From Micromonospora globbae (GTDB lineage: Bacteria; Actinomycetota; Actinomycetes; Mycobacteriales; Micromonosporaceae), in NCBI RefSeq assembly GCF_003610785.1, contig NZ_RAQQ01000025.1, positions 1-64,000 of the forward strand: a stretch of DNA of 64,000 nucleotides. Direction: 5' to 3'. The notes under the pieces were generated by a model. That model worked only from the letters and a program-made list of their open reading frames with translations. It ran no database searches and was not told the origin of the DNA. Within the stretch, counting starts at the first letter, position 1; each line of letters starts with the position of its first letter. A program made the translations under genes and the position numbers. Below, piece after piece: positions 7,845 to 17,097 of the stretch.

Positions 7845-8978
7845 ATGACGGCAGACCACCCCTCGACGCCGCCCGGTGAACCGCCCGGCACCGCACCCGG
7901 GCAGCCGGGCACCCCGGCGCAGGCGGAGCACCCCGAGTCGATCCTGCTCGACGAGCCGAGCACGGCCGACCTGCGCGCGAAGGTGACCCAGGCGTGGCAG
8001 GAGTTCGCGCGGTCGCTCGCCGAACGGCTGCCGGCGCTCCCCGAGGGCGCGCACGTCGAGCTGACCCTCGATCCCACCGCCTCCGGAACGGGTGACGCCG
8101 TCTACTCGATCGGTGTCGACGTGGGCGCGGAGGGCCGGCTCTCCGCGCGGGCGGTCGGCAACGCCAGCCTGCCGGACGGCTACCGGCTGGACCGGATGGC
8201 GGTGGCGGACATGATCGCGCTCGGCTGGTCGCCGCCCGGTGTCGTCGAGGGCTCCGGCGAGTACTTCGGGCTGGAGGGCACGACGGCCGACGCCAACCGG
8301 ATCGCCGCGCTGCTCTCCCGCACGCTGCGCGACGTCTACGGCGCCCCGCACCCCGCGTTCCTCGTCTACCTGATCCACGACGCGGAGGGGGAGCCACTGC
8401 CGGGGGCGCCGCTGGGGACGGCGCGCAGCGAGTTCGGGCCGGGCCGCGTGGCCGAGGCCGACCTGGACGAGGCGCTGGTCGAGGCCGTCGCCGCCCAGAC
8501 GGAGCAGAACGACGTGCTGGCGCTGGAGGAGCGCGTCCGGACGGTCGTCTCCACCATGCTGAAGTCCGACTCCGACCGCCTCCAGGTGGACTCGGACGGC
8601 GACATCAACATCCGGGCCGGCTCGGCCATGGTGTTCGTCCGGGTCCGGGACAATCCGCCCCTGGTCGACGTCTTCTCCCCGGTGCTCACCGAGGTCCGGC
8701 CCACCGAGCGGCTCTACGTGAAGCTCTCCGAGCTGACCAACCGGATGCCCATCGGCCGCCTCTACTGCGCCGACGACACGGTGTGGGCGTCCATCCCGGT
8801 GTTCGGCAGGAACTTCCAGCCCACCCACCTCATGCTGGCCGTGCAGGTGATGACCGGCCTCGCCGACGAGCTGGACGACCGGCTGCACGGCGAGTTCGGC
8901 GGCAAGCGGTTCTTCGGCGAGGGCGACAAGGCGGTCCGCCGCGACGAGGGGGAGCACCGCACCGGCATGTACCTCTGA
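7845..8978 (+). CDS. YbjN / type III secretion chaperone-like domain protein
   Basis: A 377-residue cytosolic protein. The first 45 residues are Pro/Gly-rich and probably disordered. A central acidic alpha/beta region follows, and residues of about 230-365 resemble the YbjN/T3SS-chaperone-like fold (VDSDGDINIRAGSAMVFVRV, then LYVKLSELTNRMPIGRLYCADDTVWA). Actinobacterial relatives have no proven client; a peptide-binding chaperone role is inferred from the fold. The start is the ATG at 7845. The downstream oxidoreductase gene is convergent, ending 7 bases away. Confidence 0.75.
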   Translation: MTADHPSTPPGEPPGTAPGQPGTPAQAEHPESILLDEPSTADLRAKVTQAWQEFARSLAERLPALPEGAHVELTLDPTASGTGDAVYSIGVDVGAEGRLSARAVGNASLPDGYRLDRMAVADMIALGWSPPGVVEGSGEYFGLEGTTADANRIAALLSRTLRDVYGAPHPAFLVYLIHDAEGEPLPGAPLGTARSEFGPGRVAEADLDEALVEAVAAQTEQNDVLALEERVRTVVSTMLKSDSDRLQVDSDGDINIRAGSAMVFVRVRDNPPLVDVFSPVLTEVRPTERLYVKLSELTNRMPIGRLYCADDTVWASIPVFGRNFQPTHLMLAVQVMTGLADELDDRLHGEFGGKRFFGEGDKAVRRDEGEHRTGMYL

Positions 8979-8985
8979 GGTCCCG

Positions 8986-9942
8986 TCAGCGGACGTCCAG
9001 CAGCGTCTTGCCCACCGTGGCCCGCGACTCGATGGCCGCGTGCGCGTCGGCGGCCCGCTCCAGCGGGAACCGCTGGCCGATCACCGGCCGCAGCCGCCCG
9101 GCCGCGGCCTCCGCCAGCGCCCGTTCGGCGTACGCCCGCAGCCGCGCCGGCGGCACGTCCGGCCGCACCAGGCGTACGCCCCGCTCGGCGGCGTCCTCGG
9201 CGGGCACCCCGGCCCACTCGCCGCTGGCCAGGCCGAAGCTGACCATGCGGCCGCCCGGCCCGAGCAGCGTGAACGCGGTCCGGCCGACCTCGCCCCCCAC
9301 CCCGTCGAACACGACGTCGACCCCGTCCGTGGCGGCGCGGACCTGGTCGGCCCAGTCGGGCCGGAGGTAGTCCACCGCCACCTCCGCGCCGAACGCGGGC
9401 AGCAGTGACACCTTGCGCCGCCCGCCGGCGAGCCCCACGACGCGCGCGCCCGTGGCGGCGGCGAGCTGGACCAGCAGGCTTCCCACCCCGCCCGCGGCCG
9501 CCTCCACGAGGACCCGCTCGCCGGGCCGCAGGTCGACCGTGTCGACGAGCATGGCGGCCGTACGCCCGTCGGCGAGCAGCGCCACCGCCGCGTCGAGGGA
9601 CAGCCCGTCGGGCACCTCGATGGGCAGCGCGGCGTCCACGGCGACCCGCTCGGCGTACGCGCCGGAGCCACCGGTGCCGCTCACCACGCGGCGGCCGATC
9701 GAGGCCGGGTCGACGCCGGCGCCGACCGCGGCGATCACGCCGCCCACGCCGTTGCCGGGGATCAGCGGCGGTGTGCCGCCGAAGGGACCGGGCCGGCCGG
9801 CGCGGAACTGCGTCTCCACGAACGTGATGTTGACGTGCGCCACGTCGATGAGCACCTGGCCCGGCCCGGGCACCGGATCCGGCGCCGGACCGACCGCGAG
9901 CACCTCCGGCCCGCCGAACTCCCGCAACCACACCGCTCGCAC
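8986..9942 (-). CDS. NADPH:quinone oxidoreductase-type zinc-binding dehydrogenase (MDR family)
   Basis: A 318-residue medium-chain dehydrogenase/reductase of the quinone oxidoreductase group. The GroES-like N-domain (VWLREFGGPEVL) is followed by a Rossmann domain with VLVEAAAGGVGSLLVQLA. Catalytic-zinc cysteines are absent, as expected for the quinone-reductase branch, so it probably uses NADPH to reduce quinones or enones. I chose the GTG at 9942 because GGGGAGAG lies just upstream and the conserved domain begins there; the ATG 48 bases upstream would add an unconserved tail. Confidence 0.85.
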   Translation of the reverse strand: MRAVWLREFGGPEVLAVGPAPDPVPGPGQVLIDVAHVNITFVETQFRAGRPGPFGGTPPLIPGNGVGGVIAAVGAGVDPASIGRRVVSGTGGSGAYAERVAVDAALPIEVPDGLSLDAAVALLADGRTAAMLVDTVDLRPGERVLVEAAAGGVGSLLVQLAAATGARVVGLAGGRRKVSLLPAFGAEVAVDYLRPDWADQVRAATDGVDVVFDGVGGEVGRTAFTLLGPGGRMVSFGLASGEWAGVPAEDAAERGVRLVRPDVPPARLRAYAERALAEAAAGRLRPVIGQRFPLERAADAHAAIESRATVGKTLLDVR

Positions 9943-10014
9943 GACACTCTCCCCGCCCGCTCCGTCCGGTTCCCGGTGACCAGTCGACACCGTGAACCTG
10001 ACTTCAGGTCAAGG

Positions 10015-10056
10015 GCGGGTGGGGCCCGGATCCCCGACAATCCGGGCCCCACCCGC
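10015..10056 (-). terminator. strong hairpin, candidate terminator
   Basis: A perfect 17-base-pair stem (10015-10031 with 10040-10056) closes an 8-base loop, 15 bases after the stop of the beta-propeller gene. There is no T-run, as is common for actinobacterial terminators. It could also keep that transcript out of the oxidoreductase gene. Confidence 0.7.
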
Positions 10057-10070
10057 CGGGGGAGGGAGAT

Positions 10071-11936
10071 TCAGGTCGAGGGCAGCCAGTCGAGGCTCCG
10101 TCCCGTACGCGGGTCGCTGGCGCGCAGACCGGCCGCCGAGACCGTCCACAGCGTGTCGCCGACGAGCAACGACCGGTCCACGCCGCGCCCGCTGCCGTCC
10201 GGGTGGGTCACCCGTCCGATCTCGCTGATGCCGTCGCCGGTGACCCGCAGGAGCCGTACGCCGTCGTCGACGGGCAGCGCGACCAGGCCGGTCCCCGGGT
10301 GGTACAGGAAGGCGTGCGGATCGAACTCCACCGCCGACCAGGCGCCGGGCACGTGGTACCGGTCGAGCCGCGCCGGTCGGGTCGGGTCGCGCACGTCGAA
10401 GAGGGAGACCTGGAGGCCCTGCGTCCGGCCCCGCGCGTCGGCCTCCTGGCCCACGCCGAGCAGCCGCCCGTCCGGCAGCGGGTGCAGGTAGGCCGAGTAG
10501 CCGGTGATCTTCAGCTCGCCCGTGACCCGGGGCGCGGCCGGATCGGTCAGGTCCAGCGTGTAGAGCGGGTCCGTCTGGCGGAAGGTCACCACGTGGCCGG
10601 TGCCGCCGAGGAAGCGCACCGAGTGGATCCGCTCGCCCCGGCCCAGGCCCGTGACGGCGCCGACCCGCTCCAGCGTGCCGCCCTGCCGGCGCAGCACGTA
10701 CACCGCCGACTCCGAGGAGCCTGGGCGTCCCGCGCGGGCGTCGACGGTCGTCGCGACGCGCAGGTCACCCCGCCACTCGGACAGCGCGTACTGGTTGACG
10801 AGCCATCCGGGCACCGCCCCGCTGGCGAGGTAGCGCGGGCGCCCGGGGCCGGCCGTGTCGAACTGGTGGAGGACCGTGCTCACCTCCGACCGCTGCCGGC
10901 CCCACCAGCTCGGGCGTGACCGCTCCACGGTCCGGTCACCGGCCAGCCAGAGGCTCGTCGCCGTGCCGTACACCACGTCGGCGTCGGCCGCGACGCTCAC
11001 CGGGTCGCCGTCGCCCAGCCGGTCGGCCGTGAGGTCGAAACTGAGCACGGTCAGCAGGGAGGTGCCGGTGGCGTCGGCCGGACGGCTCAGCCGGTCGCAG
11101 CCCACACGGGCGGCGTGCCGCTGCCCGCCGCCGGTCCACTCGTACGCGGGCAGCCAGGCGTCCAGACCGGTCTCCGCGATCACGGCCCGGTTGGCGGCGA
11201 TCCGTTCGGCGTCGCTGGCGTCCCGTCGGAACGGGAAGTCGAGCCGGGGATGGGAGCGGACCACGACCCGGGCCGTGTCGCCGGTCTGCCGGGCGTCGAG
11301 CAGGACACCGTCGATCGAGTAGGTGGCGAGCACGGTGGGCGTCGCCGCCGCGAGGTCCACCAGGGTGAGCAGGGTGGCCCCGCCCGTGGCCGTGTCGTCG
11401 GCCGGCCGGAACGTCATCCGGGCCGGCCCGCCGAGCACCAGCGCCCGGTCACCGAGCAACAGCAGGTTGCGCTCCCGGTGGGGGTCGGGCAGTGGGCCCG
11501 CCCCGAGATCGAGACGTCCGGTCGTGCGCCGGGTCGCCGGGTCGATCACGCGCAGCACGCCGTCACCGATCGTCACGATGCGGCGGCCGTCGGTCTTGAC
11601 CAGGTCCGGCTCGTCCGCCCCGATCTCGTGGACGTTCGTGGTCGAGTGTTCCGGAGCGGACTCTGCGGCGTACCGGTCGCCGCCGCCCGCCTTCGCCACG
11701 GCCGGGACGATTTCGTCCCCGCCGAGACCCCACGGCCCGACCGCCGCGCCGGCGGCCGCGCGCAGGTCGGCCAGCGCCTCGGCGCAGGAGTCGTAGGCGA
11801 CCAGCCGCATCGGGCCGGCGGGTGCGGTGGGTGTGGTGGGCGTGGTCGCCCCGGCGGTGGGCGGGATGCCGCTGCCGGCGAGCAGCGTGAGCGCGGCCAG
11901 CGTGCCGACCGCGGCGATCGGGACTCCCCGTGTCAT
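10071..11936 (-). CDS. secreted beta-propeller domain protein
   Basis: A 621-residue protein with an N-terminal signal peptide (hydrophobic stretch about residues 8-24, then Ala/Thr/Pro-rich). The rest matches the actinobacterial and archaeal beta-propeller family: repeated strands such as VRFLGGTGHVVTFRQTDPLYTLDL, and an early TNVHEIGADEPDLVKTDGRRIV that is a hallmark. The function is unknown; it probably acts outside the cell or at the wall as a binding scaffold. The start is the ATG at 11936. It appears monocistronic, ending in a 17-bp hairpin. Confidence 0.85.
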   Translation of the reverse strand: MTRGVPIAAVGTLAALTLLAGSGIPPTAGATTPTTPTAPAGPMRLVAYDSCAEALADLRAAAGAAVGPWGLGGDEIVPAVAKAGGGDRYAAESAPEHSTTNVHEIGADEPDLVKTDGRRIVTIGDGVLRVIDPATRRTTGRLDLGAGPLPDPHRERNLLLLGDRALVLGGPARMTFRPADDTATGGATLLTLVDLAAATPTVLATYSIDGVLLDARQTGDTARVVVRSHPRLDFPFRRDASDAERIAANRAVIAETGLDAWLPAYEWTGGGQRHAARVGCDRLSRPADATGTSLLTVLSFDLTADRLGDGDPVSVAADADVVYGTATSLWLAGDRTVERSRPSWWGRQRSEVSTVLHQFDTAGPGRPRYLASGAVPGWLVNQYALSEWRGDLRVATTVDARAGRPGSSESAVYVLRRQGGTLERVGAVTGLGRGERIHSVRFLGGTGHVVTFRQTDPLYTLDLTDPAAPRVTGELKITGYSAYLHPLPDGRLLGVGQEADARGRTQGLQVSLFDVRDPTRPARLDRYHVPGAWSAVEFDPHAFLYHPGTGLVALPVDDGVRLLRVTGDGISEIGRVTHPDGSGRGVDRSLLVGDTLWTVSAAGLRASDPRTGRSLDWLPST

Positions 11937-11993
11937 GGCCGGTTCGACGGGACATCGTCGGCCGTGGTTCCCGGCTGGTGCGAACGATCCGGA

Positions 11994-12452
11994 TCAACCG
12001 GCGGAGGGGCCGACGCCGGGTGACTCGACCAGCCGGGACAGCACGATGGTGCTGCGGGTGGACGTCACGAACGGCTCGGCCCGCAGCCGTTCGAGCGCCG
12101 CCTCCAGGTGGGCGATGTCGGCGGCGCGCAGGTGCACCAGCGCGTCGGCCTCCCCGGAGACGGTGTACGCGCCGACCACCTCGGGGTGCCGTCGGGCCGC
12201 CGCGCCGATCTGCGCGGGCGTCGTCCGGCCGGCGCAGAACAGCTCGACGAAGGCCTCGGTGGTCCACCCGACGGCGGCCGGGTCGACGACGGCCGTGAAC
12301 CCCCGGATGACCCCCGCGGCGCGCAGCCGGTCGACCCGTCGCTTGACGGCCGGGGCGGAGAGTGACACCCGGTTGCCGATGTCGGCGTACGACGCCCGGG
12401 CGTCGGCGACGAGCAACGCAATGATCCGCTGGTCAACGGCGTCGATCTGCAA
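11994..12452 (-). CDS. Lrp/AsnC family transcriptional regulator
   Basis: A 152-residue regulator of standard size: an N-terminal helix-turn-helix (IDAVDQRIIALL ... SAPAVKRRVDRLRAAGVI) and a C-terminal RAM/ACT-like effector domain (AYTVSGEADALVHLRAADI). Members bind an amino acid and control nearby metabolic genes. It is divergent from the DDAH-type gene with about 60 bases between, so it probably regulates that gene and itself. The TTG at 12452 is preceded by AGAGGCGGA; an in-frame TTG at 12473 is the alternative. Confidence 0.88.
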   Translation of the reverse strand: MQIDAVDQRIIALLVADARASYADIGNRVSLSAPAVKRRVDRLRAAGVIRGFTAVVDPAAVGWTTEAFVELFCAGRTTPAQIGAAARRHPEVVGAYTVSGEADALVHLRAADIAHLEAALERLRAEPFVTSTRSTIVLSRLVESPGVGPSAG

Positions 12453-12514
12453 CGTTCCGCCTCTGGGAAGCAATGGTTGTGGCTGTTACCAAAGTTGGAG
12501 GATACCTACCCTTG

Positions 12515-13345
12515 GTGACCGTGAACCACCAGCGAGTGCCGCGAAAGCGGACATATCTCATGTGCTCCCCCGAGCACTTCGCGGTCGAGTACGCGATTAA
12601 CCCGTGGATGGACCTGACCACCCCGGTCGACCGCGAACTGGCTGTGAAGCAGTGGGACCGGCTGCGGGAGACCCTCGTGGGCCTCGGCCACGAGGTGCAC
12701 CTGCTCGCGCCCGAGCCGGGCCTGCCCGACATGGTGTACGCCGCCAACGGCGCGTTCGTGGTGGACGGGACGGTCTACGGCGCCCGGTTCAAGCACGAGC
12801 AGCGGGCCGCCGAGGCCGCCGCGCACCGGGCGTTCTACGAGGCGCAGGGCTGGCGGTTCATCGCGCCGAACGAGACCAACGAGGGCGAGGGCGACTTCGC
12901 GTACGTCCCGGAGGCGCACGGCGGGCTGATCCTCGCCGGCCACGGGTTCCGGACGGAGCTTCCGGCGCACGCCGAGGCGCAGGAGGCCCTCGGTCGGCCC
13001 GTGGTGTCGCTGCGGCTCGTCGACCCCCGCTTCTACCACCTCGACGTGGCGCTCGCCGCCGTCGACGACGCCAACATCGTCTACTTCCCGGGCGCGTTCT
13101 CGACGGCCAGCCAGCGGGTCCTCGCGCAGCTCTTCCCGGACGCCGTGGTCGCGGACGACGCCGATGCCATCGCCTTCGGGCTCAACCTGGTGAGCGACGG
13201 CCGCAACGTGGTGCTCAACAGCGAGGCGGTCGGGCTCGCCGAGAAGCTCGAGGCGGCGGGCTACCACCCGGTCCCGGTCGAGCTGACCGAACTGAAGAAG
13301 GGCGGCGGCAGCGTGAAGTGCTGCATCGCCGAGCTGCGGCACTGA
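12515..13345 (+). CDS. ddaH: dimethylarginine dimethylaminohydrolase-type amidinohydrolase
   Basis: A 276-residue member of the guanidino-group-modifying superfamily, which splits methylarginines or related guanidines to citrulline plus an amine. Seen are the substrate-binding PDMVYAANGAFV, the EGEGDFAYV acidic motif, a conserved His in RFYHLDVALA, and the C-terminal nucleophile region GGGSVKCC (C269/C270). The start is GTG at 12515 downstream of GGAGGA; a GTG at 12521 is equally in frame. Pairing with an Lrp regulator suggests arginine catabolism. Substrate preference cannot be read from sequence. Confidence 0.82.
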   Translation: MTVNHQRVPRKRTYLMCSPEHFAVEYAINPWMDLTTPVDRELAVKQWDRLRETLVGLGHEVHLLAPEPGLPDMVYAANGAFVVDGTVYGARFKHEQRAAEAAAHRAFYEAQGWRFIAPNETNEGEGDFAYVPEAHGGLILAGHGFRTELPAHAEAQEALGRPVVSLRLVDPRFYHLDVALAAVDDANIVYFPGAFSTASQRVLAQLFPDAVVADDADAIAFGLNLVSDGRNVVLNSEAVGLAEKLEAAGYHPVPVELTELKKGGGSVKCCIAELRH

Positions 13346-13366
13346 CCGCCGCGACGGGCACGTCGC

Positions 13367-13404
13367 ACCGGGGCCGTCCTCCCGCGCGGGGGGACGGCCC
13401 CGGT
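13367..13404. terminator. bidirectional hairpin terminator
   Basis: A 13-bp perfect stem (ACCGGGGCCGTCC at 13367-13379 with its complement at 13392-13404) sits between the convergent ends of the DDAH gene and the substrate-binding protein gene, so it can serve both strands. Confidence 0.65.
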
Positions 13405-13414
13405 GTCTCCGGGC

Positions 13415-14608
13415 TCAGCCGAGCGTGGCCAGCTCGGTGATCAGGACGTTGGACAGCACCTGGCCGTCGTTCTGCACCCGGCGCAGGTACCACTTCTGCT
13501 GCGGCGTACGCGGCTGGTTGAACTGCCAGATGCCGCGCGGGCTGTCGATCTGCCCGAGCTTGCCGAGAGCGAGGTTGACCTGCTGCGGGTTCGGGTTTTC
13601 GCCGGCCAGGTCGATGGCCTGGTCGAGCACCTGCGCCGCGTCGTAGGAGGCCATGGCGTACGTGGTGGGCGAGGTGTTGTGCTTCTTCCGGTACGCCGAG
13701 GCGAACACCCGGTTCGCCGTGTTGCTGAGGTCGGCCGAGTAGTTGAGGGCGGTCTCGATGTTGGCGGCGTCGCCCTTCATGTTCTCCAGCGCCGTGCCCT
13801 CGGTGAGGAAACCGGGTGCGTACACCGGTCCCTTGTAGCCCTCGTTGCGGAGCTGGCGGATGAACTCGACGCCGGCCTCGGCCGTGTAGAAGCAGAGCAC
13901 GGCGGTGGGCTTGCGGTTGAGCGCCCGCCGGATGTCCTGCACGTACGCCGTCTTGCCGGGGTTGGCGGCGGCGGTGGTCTTGATGACCGCGCCCGCGATG
14001 CGGGGGTCGGAGGCGCCGAACTCCTGCCGGAAGCCGCGTACCACGTCGTCGCCGCCGACGCTGTCCGGGACGATGATCGCCAGCTTGTCGCCGGGGCGGA
14101 GCTTCTCCTTGAGGTAGCCCGCGAGCGCCTTCCCCGCCTCGTCGAGCACGTACGACGTACGCCAGATGTAGACCACGCTGGCGAGCGTGCTCGGCGACGC
14201 GTTCGAGCCGATGAGGGGCACCCGGGCCTGCTCCACGGTGTCGCGGATGCCGAGCATGACGGCGGAGTTGACCACGCCGGTCAGGGCGAGGACGCCCTGC
14301 TGCAGCAGCTTGTCGACCGCGGCCTTGCCGGAGTTGACGGTCTCGCCCTCGTCGGCGGTGAGCAGCGTGACCGGGTGCCCGCCGAGCCGCTGGTCGTGCA
14401 GGTCGAGGAAGAGCTGGAAGCCGTTGGTGATCTCGTCGCCGATGGCCTTGAGGCCGCCCGCCTGCGGTGCGATCAGGCCGATCTTGATGGGGCTCTTGGT
14501 GTCGGTCGACCCGCCGTCGGCGGCGTCGTCGCCGCACGCCGTGAGGAGTCCGGTGGTACCGAGCGCGGCCAGGATTTGGAGCGCCCGTCTGCGGTTCATC
14601 TGCGACAC
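13415..14608 (-). CDS. ABC transporter substrate-binding lipoprotein (branched-chain amino acid type)
   Basis: A 397-residue periplasmic-binding-protein type 1 (LivK-like) receptor. The N-terminus has consecutive arginines (NRRRALQIL), a hydrophobic core and a lipobox LLTAC with C25 as the lipidated residue, so it may use the Tat route. The domain begins IKIGLIAPQAGGLKAIGDEI. Permease and ATPase genes are absent nearby, so it is either an orphan receptor or served by genes elsewhere. GTG at 14608 has GGAAGGA upstream; the ATG three codons later is the alternative. The ligand is unknown; the adjacent DDAH gene hints at an amino acid. Confidence 0.85.
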   Translation of the reverse strand: MSQMNRRRALQILAALGTTGLLTACGDDAADGGSTDTKSPIKIGLIAPQAGGLKAIGDEITNGFQLFLDLHDQRLGGHPVTLLTADEGETVNSGKAAVDKLLQQGVLALTGVVNSAVMLGIRDTVEQARVPLIGSNASPSTLASVVYIWRTSYVLDEAGKALAGYLKEKLRPGDKLAIIVPDSVGGDDVVRGFRQEFGASDPRIAGAVIKTTAAANPGKTAYVQDIRRALNRKPTAVLCFYTAEAGVEFIRQLRNEGYKGPVYAPGFLTEGTALENMKGDAANIETALNYSADLSNTANRVFASAYRKKHNTSPTTYAMASYDAAQVLDQAIDLAGENPNPQQVNLALGKLGQIDSPRGIWQFNQPRTPQQKWYLRRVQNDGQVLSNVLITELATLG

Positions 14609-14653
14609 CGAGTCCTTCCAACAGGGGTGGGGGCCGGTCGCCCCTCCGGCGTT

Positions 14654-15511
14654 CTACCTGCTCCGCGACGCTGCGTCAATCCGCCGATGATCTTCGTGCA
14701 GGGATCGCAACGCGTCCACCACGGCCGGCCAGGCGGCCGACTCGGGGTCGATTAGCCCGAAATGCTCGCATTCTTGTCGCTCAACGAGGGTCATATCGGA
14801 ACCGGCGGCACGGGCTGCCGCCACGAATCCCCGGCTCATCGCCACCGGCACCTGCCGGTCACGCTCCCCGTGGACGACTACTGTCCGTGGCCGAATCGGT
14901 ACCAACGCCCGCGGATCGGCCGCCGCGTACCGGTCCGGCACCTCGTCCGGGCCGCCGCCGAGCAGCGCCGCGACCGCGCCCGAGTCCAGGTCCCGCCGGT
15001 ACGCCTCCCCGAGGTCGGCCACCGGGGCGAGGGCGAGCACGCCACCGACCGCCGCCGGGGCCGTGGCGGCCACGTAGAGCGCGAGGTGGCCGCCCGCCGA
15101 GTGGCCGACGAGGATCGGCGGGGCGTCGGGGACCCGGCCCGGCATCGCCGACGCGGCCAGCCGGGGCAGTGCGGTCACGCCCGCGAGGACGTCGGTGAGG
15201 GTGTTCGGCCAGCCGCCGCCCGGCTGCCCGGTACGCCGGTACTCCACCTGCGCCACGGGGTACCCGAGCGCGGCCAGGGCCGCGGCCATCGGGCCGGTGT
15301 GCCGCCGGTCGTACTCGGACCGCCAGAAGCCGCCGTGCACCACGACGACGAGCGGGCGGGCTGGCCCGTCCCCACCCGGCTCGCTCACGGCCGGCTCGCT
15401 CACGGCCGGCTCGCGGAGGTCGGCGACGTGATCGGGATGGTCGCCGTACGCCACCGTGTGGTCGGGCTCCGGTGCGGGCCGGGTCAGGACGGCGCGCGGA
15501 TTGGCGGACAT
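14654..15511 (-). CDS. alpha/beta hydrolase (kynurenine-formamidase/esterase-like)
   Basis: A 285-residue serine hydrolase. It has the oxyanion motif HGGFWRSEYD, nucleophile elbow GHSAGG (S138), acid in HGERDRQVP and His in ECEHFGLID. The HGG-F/Y-W form resembles kynurenine formamidases and small acyl esterases, but the substrate is not deducible. The start is the ATG at 15511. Two exact tandem 15-base units duplicate the peptide EPAVS near residue 35, a likely replication-slippage event in a non-catalytic part. Confidence 0.82.
   Translation of the reverse strand: MSANPRAVLTRPAPEPDHTVAYGDHPDHVADLREPAVSEPAVSEPGGDGPARPLVVVVHGGFWRSEYDRRHTGPMAAALAALGYPVAQVEYRRTGQPGGGWPNTLTDVLAGVTALPRLAASAMPGRVPDAPPILVGHSAGGHLALYVAATAPAAVGGVLALAPVADLGEAYRRDLDSGAVAALLGGGPDEVPDRYAAADPRALVPIRPRTVVVHGERDRQVPVAMSRGFVAAARAAGSDMTLVERQECEHFGLIDPESAAWPAVVDALRSLHEDHRRIDAASRSR
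15378..15414. repeat. tandem 15-bp repeat within the alpha/beta hydrolase gene
   Basis: Two identical 15-base units at 15378-15392 and 15393-15407 are followed by a partial third. They encode repeated EPAVS in frame, so the reading frame is kept. Confidence 0.7.
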
Positions 15512-15604
15512 GGCGTGACGGTAGCGCGACCGCCGGACGGCGCCGGGGTGAGGGAGTCGGTCCCGGCGAGCGTCGGGACCGGGCGCTGGGTAAAGATGGT
15601 TCCC

Positions 15605-16195
15605 ATGACCGAAGCGCGCTCCGCTGGACAGAACGACGAGCCGGGCCACGAGGGCACCGGTCACTCCGGCACGGTGGTGGTGGTCGGCCCGGACGGCCGG
15701 CCCGTCGGCACCGTGCAGACCGACGACGGGCAGGGGGAGGACCCGACCCGCCTCGTCGAGCAGCCCGCGAAGGTGATGCGGATCGGCAGCATGATCAAGC
15801 AGTTGCTGGAGGAGGTCAAGGCCGCACCGCTGGACGACGCCAGCCGGCACCGGATGCGGGAGATCCACGAGCGGTCGATCGTCGAGCTCAAGGAGGGTCT
15901 CGCCCCCGAGCTGCGCGAGGAACTGGAGCGCATCTCGCTGCCCTTCACCGAGGAGGGCGCGCCGAGCGAGAGCGAGCTGCGCATCGCGCACGCCCAGCTG
16001 GTCGGCTGGCTGGAGGGTCTCTTCCACGGCATCCAGGCGGCGCTGGTCGCCCAGCAGATGGCCGCCCGGGTGCAGCTCGAGCAGATGCGATCCGGACGGG
16101 CGCTGCCCAGCGGCCCCGGCGGGATGGCGCCCGGGATGCCGGGCATGGGGCAGTCGCAGGGCGGCGAGGGGCACAGCACCGGCCAGTACCTCTGA
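15605..16195 (+). CDS. bpa: bacterial proteasome activator Bpa
   Basis: A 196-residue protein of the Bpa (DUF2587, PafE) family. In mycobacteria Bpa forms a dodecameric ring that docks on the 20S proteasome and opens it for ATP-independent degradation of unfolded proteins. The decisive sign is the C-terminal GQYL, the HbYX-like gate-opening tail. The middle (VMRIGSMIKQLLEEVKAAPL ... RMREIHERSIVELKEGL) forms the conserved helical bundle, and the tail before GQYL is Gly/Met/Pro-rich linker. The start is the ATG at 15605. It implies that the organism has a Prc proteasome. Confidence 0.92.
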   Translation: MTEARSAGQNDEPGHEGTGHSGTVVVVGPDGRPVGTVQTDDGQGEDPTRLVEQPAKVMRIGSMIKQLLEEVKAAPLDDASRHRMREIHERSIVELKEGLAPELREELERISLPFTEEGAPSESELRIAHAQLVGWLEGLFHGIQAALVAQQMAARVQLEQMRSGRALPSGPGGMAPGMPGMGQSQGGEGHSTGQYL

Positions 16196-16284
16196 TCCCG
16201 CCGGCCGCGTGCGACGGCGCGGCCGACCGGGTAGCGGCCCTCGGGGAACCGCGCCGGCCGTGGGCGTCCCGCCCCGGCCGGCGC

Positions 16285-17097
16285 TCACCCCACGCCGAAG
16301 ACCTTCTCCAGGTGGGCCGCCACGCCGTCCTCGTCGTTGGCGGGCGCGACCTCGTGCGCGATCTCCAGGACGGCCCGGTGCGCGTTCGCCACCGCGACGG
16401 CCCGGCCGGCCCACGTGAGCATCGGCACGTCGTTCGGCATGTCGCCGAAGGCCAGCACGTCGGCCGCGTCGATGCCGAGCCGCCCGCAGTACCAGGCCAG
16501 CCCCGCCGCCTTCGTCACCCCGGCCGCGGAGATCTCGACGAGCCCCGAGTACGACGAGTGGGTCGCCTCCGCCAGCCCTTCCAGGGCCGCCGCCACCAGC
16601 TCCACGAACGCGTCCGGGTCCTGTTCGCCGGCGCGAGCCAGCAGCTTCACCGCGGGCGCCTCCAGCAGCTCCTCGGGCGACTCCACGGCGCGGATCGCGT
16701 CGTGGTCGGCGTCCCAGCGCATCGGGTAGTGCGCCTCGTGCCGCATCTGCCGGCTGTCGGTCACCTCGACGGCGAAGCTCACCCCGGGCACCTCGGCCCG
16801 CAGCCGCCGCGCCACCTCCGCGAGCAGCTCGGGGGCCAGCGGATCGGCCCGCAGCACCTCGTCACCGACCGGGTCGTACACGACGGCGCCGTTCGCGCAG
16901 ATCGCGGGCAGCGGCTCGGCCAGCTGCTCGTACACCAGCTTCATCCAGCGGATCGGGCGTCCCGTGACCAGCACGACCGGCGTGCCCCGCGCGCTGATCC
17001 GGGCCAGCACCTCGGCGGTGCGCGGGCTGACGGTCCGGTCGTCCCGGAGCAGCGTCCCGTCGATGTCGGTGGCGACCAGTCGAGGTGTCTCTCCCAT
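16285..17097 (-). CDS. Cof-type HAD-superfamily hydrolase
   Basis: A 270-residue HAD phosphatase with a type IIB cap. The nucleophile motif is DIDGTLLRDD, motif II is VTGRP, motif III includes the Lys in AVKLLARA, and motif IV is FGDMPND. Relatives dephosphorylate sugar phosphates, flavin or pyridoxal phosphates with broad specificity. The start ATG overlaps the stop of the preceding paralogue (TGATG), so the two are co-translated. Confidence 0.88.
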   Translation of the reverse strand: MGETPRLVATDIDGTLLRDDRTVSPRTAEVLARISARGTPVVLVTGRPIRWMKLVYEQLAEPLPAICANGAVVYDPVGDEVLRADPLAPELLAEVARRLRAEVPGVSFAVEVTDSRQMRHEAHYPMRWDADHDAIRAVESPEELLEAPAVKLLARAGEQDPDAFVELVAAALEGLAEATHSSYSGLVEISAAGVTKAAGLAWYCGRLGIDAADVLAFGDMPNDVPMLTWAGRAVAVANAHRAVLEIAHEVAPANDEDGVAAHLEKVFGVG

